A stretch of 16,343 nucleotides of DNA from Acetobacteraceae bacterium (GTDB lineage Bacteria > Pseudomonadota > Alphaproteobacteria > Acetobacterales > Acetobacteraceae). A model generated the notes under the pieces. That model was not told the origin of the DNA and did no database searches. It saw only the letters and a program-made list of their open reading frames with translations. Positions 13,404 through 16,343 of the stretch are shown one piece after another (the stretch's first letter is position 1; each line of letters opens with the position of its first letter). The translations under genes were made by a program, and so were the position numbers. Where the stretch lies: NCBI GenBank assembly GCA_025356735.1, contig JANXRT010000459.1:1-16343 (forward strand). Reading direction: 5' to 3'.

Positions 13404-15293
13404 AGCTGGGGCTTGGGGGATTGCGCGGGCCTCCAAGCTTTGTTTTGTCGTCACCACATGCCGCAATTCGCCGAGCCTGATGGTAACGCCGGCCTGATCC
13501 AGATGCTCCAGCAGCTCGATCGCCAGGTTGCGCCCAACTCCGGTCCGTTGATTGAACTCGGCGGCGGAAAAGGCAAGATCCTCGCTCGATACAGCAAGTT
13601 CGCCCACGATGCGCTCGATATCGTGCAGCGTTGCCGGCAGGTAGCACCGGTTGGCCGAGACCCGGACCAACCGGCCGAACCGGATATAACGATCAAGCAG
13701 CATTTCGGTCTGTTCCAGCAGCAGGTCGAGATGGACCATCAACTCCCTCAGCCGCGGCGCTCGTAGGCCGGCAATTTCCAGAAGGCTTCGTACCCGGGTC
13801 CACCGAGCCTCGTCCAATTCGCTTAACGCGGCGCGATGGCTTGGCAGACGGATTATGGCGCCTTCGCCAAGGATTTCTCCCGCGGTGACGAGATCCCGCA
13901 AGGCTGCCGCGGCGGCCTCTGCCGGATAGGCCCTGGAGAGGCGGGCAAGCAGCGCAGCCTGACCAGGACCGGGATATTCCGGGCTCGTTTCATGCCACGC
14001 GGCCAACGCTTGCAGAATCGCATCGCGCAGCTTGGCTCCAAAGGCATTGGATACTGCGACCGTGCCAGACCCGATATCCGGAGGGTCCTGGTTGCGTGCG
14101 ATGGCGAAAAGCCGCGGATCGGCGTAGCCCTCGACCGCGAGCCATTGCTCGAAGGACTGAACGGGGTCAGGCTCCATCAGCGCCTCAAGTCCGGCAAGTC
14201 GAAGCTTCCGCGATCGTCGGGTGAGGGCAGGGAAGGGATCGATCACTCTCCCGCCGGCCAGGATGCAGCCTGAACCGTCGTCGCGCAGCATCACCGGATC
14301 GCCATATAGCGCGACGATCGGGCGGTCCAGTGCGAGGTGAACAAAACCCTCCTGATCCGCTGCGAGGTCGGCGCCGGAGATTGCCAGCGCCCGTGCCGGC
14401 ATCGCCGACGTACCGGCATGAACGTGCAGCTGCAGGTCACGCTTCAGCGTGCGTCCGTCCGCCACGCGAACAAGAATATCGATCCGAGAGGTCGGCGCAT
14501 GCAGGTGTGGCGCCACCAACCAGTCGCCGCGGGACAGTTTCGCACGCTCGATGCGCGCTCCGGTGATTGCCAGGGCCGCGCGATCGCCGACCATCGCCGC
14601 TGTCGCGGGACGGTCCTGAACCCGGATTGACCGCACGCGCGCGCTCAATCGTGCCGGCGTCAGCATCAAAGTATCGCCCGTTTCGACCTTGCCCGCGGCT
14701 ACCGTTCCGGTGACCACCAGCCCGGTGCCGGGCAGAACGAACCCGCGGTCTATTGCCAGGCGGAAACCGCCCGAGAGGGTAGGCGGTTGGCTGACGGCGG
14801 CCTTTTCTTGCAGCGCGCCCAGCAACCTCGGAATCCCGGCGCCGGTCACGCTGGAAACCGTCAGGATTTCGGCATCTGCGTAGCCGAATCGCCTCATCGC
14901 GTCGGAGACCTCACGCTTGGCATCGCCCAGCCGATGGGCATCTACGGCGTCGATCTTGGTCAGAGCCACGGTCACGTCGCGAATTCCGATCAGCCTCAGG
15001 ATAGCAAGATGCTCCAGCGTCTGCGGCATCGGCCCGTCATCGGCCGCGATGACCAGCAGAGCCGCCCGGGTGCCGAGCACGCCCGCCAGCATGTTGGCAA
15101 GAAAGCGCTCATGGCCCGGCACGTCGATGAACCCGATACGATCGCCATTCGGAACGTCGCCATAGGCGAAGCCGAGATCGATCGTCATGCCGCGACGTTT
15201 CTCCTCCGCCGATCGGTTGGTATCGATCCCGGTCAAGGCGCGGATCAGCGAGGTCTTGCCGTGATCGACATGGCCGGCCAGGGCAAAAATCAT
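13380..15293 (-). CDS. selB: Selenocysteine-specific translation elongation factor SelB
   Basis: 637 residues, slightly longer than the about 614 of E. coli SelB. The GTPase domain has G1 GHVDHGKT (7-14), G2 in RGMTIDLGF, G3 DVPGHERF, G4 TKID in place of NKxD, and G5 SSVTGAG. EF-Tu-like beta-barrel domains follow (GTGLVVTGTV). The C-terminal half has SelB winged-helix domains, ending FNQRTGVGRNLAIELLEHLDQAGVTIR, which bind the SECIS hairpin in selenoprotein mRNA. SelB brings Sec-tRNA to in-frame UGA codons. The ATG at 15293 puts the P-loop at the usual distance; the upstream extension is not family-like and no strong Shine-Dalgarno is visible. The tail after RHVVTT is about 20 residues longer than usual and overlaps msrA. 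No selA, selC or selenoprotein gene is in the window. Confidence 0.93.
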
Positions 15294-15369
15294 GCGGCCG
15301 AACGCGAGGGCGGCTGAGGGTTGCACATGCCGGGATGGTTTACGGGCACCACGCGCCCATATCAACGCC

Positions 15370-15945
15370 GTGACAGCCCTTGACCAAGCCGCCGCCGCCG
15401 CACGAGCCTGCACCCTGTGCAACGATCTGCCTCTGGGTCCTCGGCCGATCCTGCGGGTATCCACTACCGCGCGGCTGCTCATCATCAGCCAGGCGCCGGG
15501 AACCAAGGTGCACGCCTCCGGCGTTCCCTGGACCGATGCTTCGGGTAATCGGCTGCGATCCTGGCTGCAAATGGATCGTGACAGTTTTTATGACGGCAGT
15601 CGCGTGGCCATTTTGCCAATGGGTCTTTGCTATCCGGGGCGTCTGCCGGCAGGTGGTGACATGCCGCCCAGGATCCGGTGCGCCCCTACATGGCATCCAC
15701 GATTGATGCCGTTGATGCCGCGGATCCAACTGACCCTGCTGGTCGGAAGCTATGCGCAAACCGGTGCATTGGGAAAAGGTACCATGACCGACCGAGTACG
15801 GAACTTTCAGGACCATGCGCCGAAATATTTTCCGCTGCCCCATCCTTCCTGGCGCACCGGATTTTGGGAAGCGCGCAATCCCTGGTTCGTGGACGAGGTG
15901 CTGCCCGCGTTGCGAGCCCGTGTCGCGGAAGCGTTGACGCCGTAG
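15370..15945 (+). CDS. Uracil-DNA glycosylase family protein, probable [4Fe-4S] type
   Basis: 191 residues from a GTG start. Motif A is ISQAPGTKVHASGVPWTDASG (about 39-59), close to the GEAPG...GxPF motif of family 4/5 enzymes. LPLPHPSWR near the C-terminus is the second active-site motif. Four cysteines, C14-X2-C17 and C87-X16-C104, have the spacing of Fe-S cluster ligands in family 4 UDGs. The enzyme would remove uracil from DNA or act on a related lesion. An ATG at 15292 would add 26 residues but overlaps the selB start and adds no family sequence, so GTG at 15370 is preferred; it has only a weak ribosome site. It is divergent from selB and is followed after 84 bp by a ferredoxin gene. Confidence 0.78.
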   Translation: MTALDQAAAAARACTLCNDLPLGPRPILRVSTTARLLIISQAPGTKVHASGVPWTDASGNRLRSWLQMDRDSFYDGSRVAILPMGLCYPGRLPAGGDMPPRIRCAPTWHPRLMPLMPRIQLTLLVGSYAQTGALGKGTMTDRVRNFQDHAPKYFPLPHPSWRTGFWEARNPWFVDEVLPALRARVAEALTP

Positions 15946-16029
15946 GGTCACGACATCGGTCGATCTTGCACCGGACGTTCATGGGCGTTACCTCACGCCG
16001 CAGCCGCTCTCTGCTGGGAATTCAGCGCC

Positions 16030-16343
16030 ATGCCTACCATGACCTTCATTGAACGAGACGGCACCCGCCGTGAGGTGGACGCGCCGTCTGGTCTGTCGGT
16101 GCTGGAAGTCGCGCACAAGCACGGCGTCGAGATCGAAGGAGCCTGCGAAGGGTCGCTCGCTTGCTCGACCTGCCATGTCATCGTTGATCCTGCTTGGGCC
16201 GACAAGCTGCCGGCGGCTACCGAGGATGAGGAAGACATGCTCGATCTGGCGTTCGGGCTGGAGACAACGTCCCGGCTCGGCTGCCAGATCGTTATCGGCG
16301 CCGGCCTCGATGGGCTGGTCGTGCGGCTGCCAGCCGGCAGCCG
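16030..16343 (+). CDS. fdxB: [2Fe-2S] ferredoxin, adrenodoxin type (3' end cut by window)
   Basis: 104 complete codons are visible before the window ends. MTFIERDGTRREVDAPSGLSV is the usual start. The cluster ligands are C39, C45, C48 (GACEGSLACSTC) and C85 (RLGCQI), a CX5CX2CX36C pattern. The acidic helix ATEDEEDMLDLAFGLE is the redox-partner surface of adrenodoxin/ISC-type ferredoxins. It supplies electrons for Fe-S cluster assembly or P450-type partners; no isc gene is in view. The ATG at 16030 is chosen, with an in-frame ATG at 16039 as an alternative. A weak GGGAA lies upstream. Only the last few residues seem to be missing, as the family is about 105-115 residues long. Confidence 0.93.
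   Translation, partial: MPTMTFIERDGTRREVDAPSGLSVLEVAHKHGVEIEGACEGSLACSTCHVIVDPAWADKLPAATEDEEDMLDLAFGLETTSRLGCQIVIGAGLDGLVVRLPAGS

Overview
The window looks like a piece of chromosome from a GC-rich alphaproteobacterium. The protein families (DUF1491, paired OmpA-like proteins, adrenodoxin-type ferredoxin, PTR1-like reductase beside a FolB) would suit Rhodospirillales/Acetobacteraceae, but the sequence alone cannot fix the taxon. No insertion sequence, integrase, prophage gene, CRISPR array, rRNA or tRNA was seen. Most of it is closely packed housekeeping and metabolic genes.

Layout: (1) Bases 1-169, minus strand: the first 56 codons of a mannose-1-phosphate guanylyltransferase, running off the left edge. 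(2) 363-1331, plus: a ketopantoate-reductase-family enzyme with a TTG start. (3) 1348-5216, minus: a five-gene string in the order periplasmic binding protein (NMT1/THI5 type), ABC ATPase, ABC permease, Lys/Ala-rich protein, DUF429-like protein. The two convergent genes at its left end meet inside a 20-bp tandem duplication (1321-1360). (4) 5301-6840, plus, divergent from the ABC genes: a pterin operon of dihydroneopterin aldolase/epimerase (FolB/FolX), a FolM/PTR1-like reductase and a DUF1491 protein, chained by two 4-nt ATGA overlaps. (5) 7078-9457, plus: two tandem OmpA-family outer-membrane proteins separated by a strong intrinsic terminator (8196-8225). (6) 9514-10590: a full-length Ada DNA-alkylation repair regulator whose Shine-Dalgarno lies in a long hairpin. 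(7) 10707-12804: a beta-lactamase-fold serine hydrolase whose ribosome site is also in a hairpin, a membrane di-iron fatty-acid hydroxylase and a coupled 64-residue two-helix membrane protein. (8) 12858-13403: methionine sulfoxide reductase A, overlapping tail-to-tail with selB (13380-15293, minus). (9) 15370-15945, plus: a probable Fe-S uracil-DNA glycosylase, then at 16030 a [2Fe-2S] ferredoxin cut by the right edge.

How the genes fit together: the ABC genes form one translationally coupled importer and share a short divergent promoter region with the pterin operon, so a link between imported compound and pterin metabolism is possible but unproven. Ada, MsrA and the uracil-DNA glycosylase are damage-repair functions. 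SelB implies that selenocysteine is used in this organism, but selA, selC and any selenoprotein are outside the window. No clearly new defence or mobile system was found. The best candidates for undescribed biology are the two ribosome-site hairpins, the pterin-DUF1491 operon with its divergent importer, and the small membrane partner of the hydroxylase.
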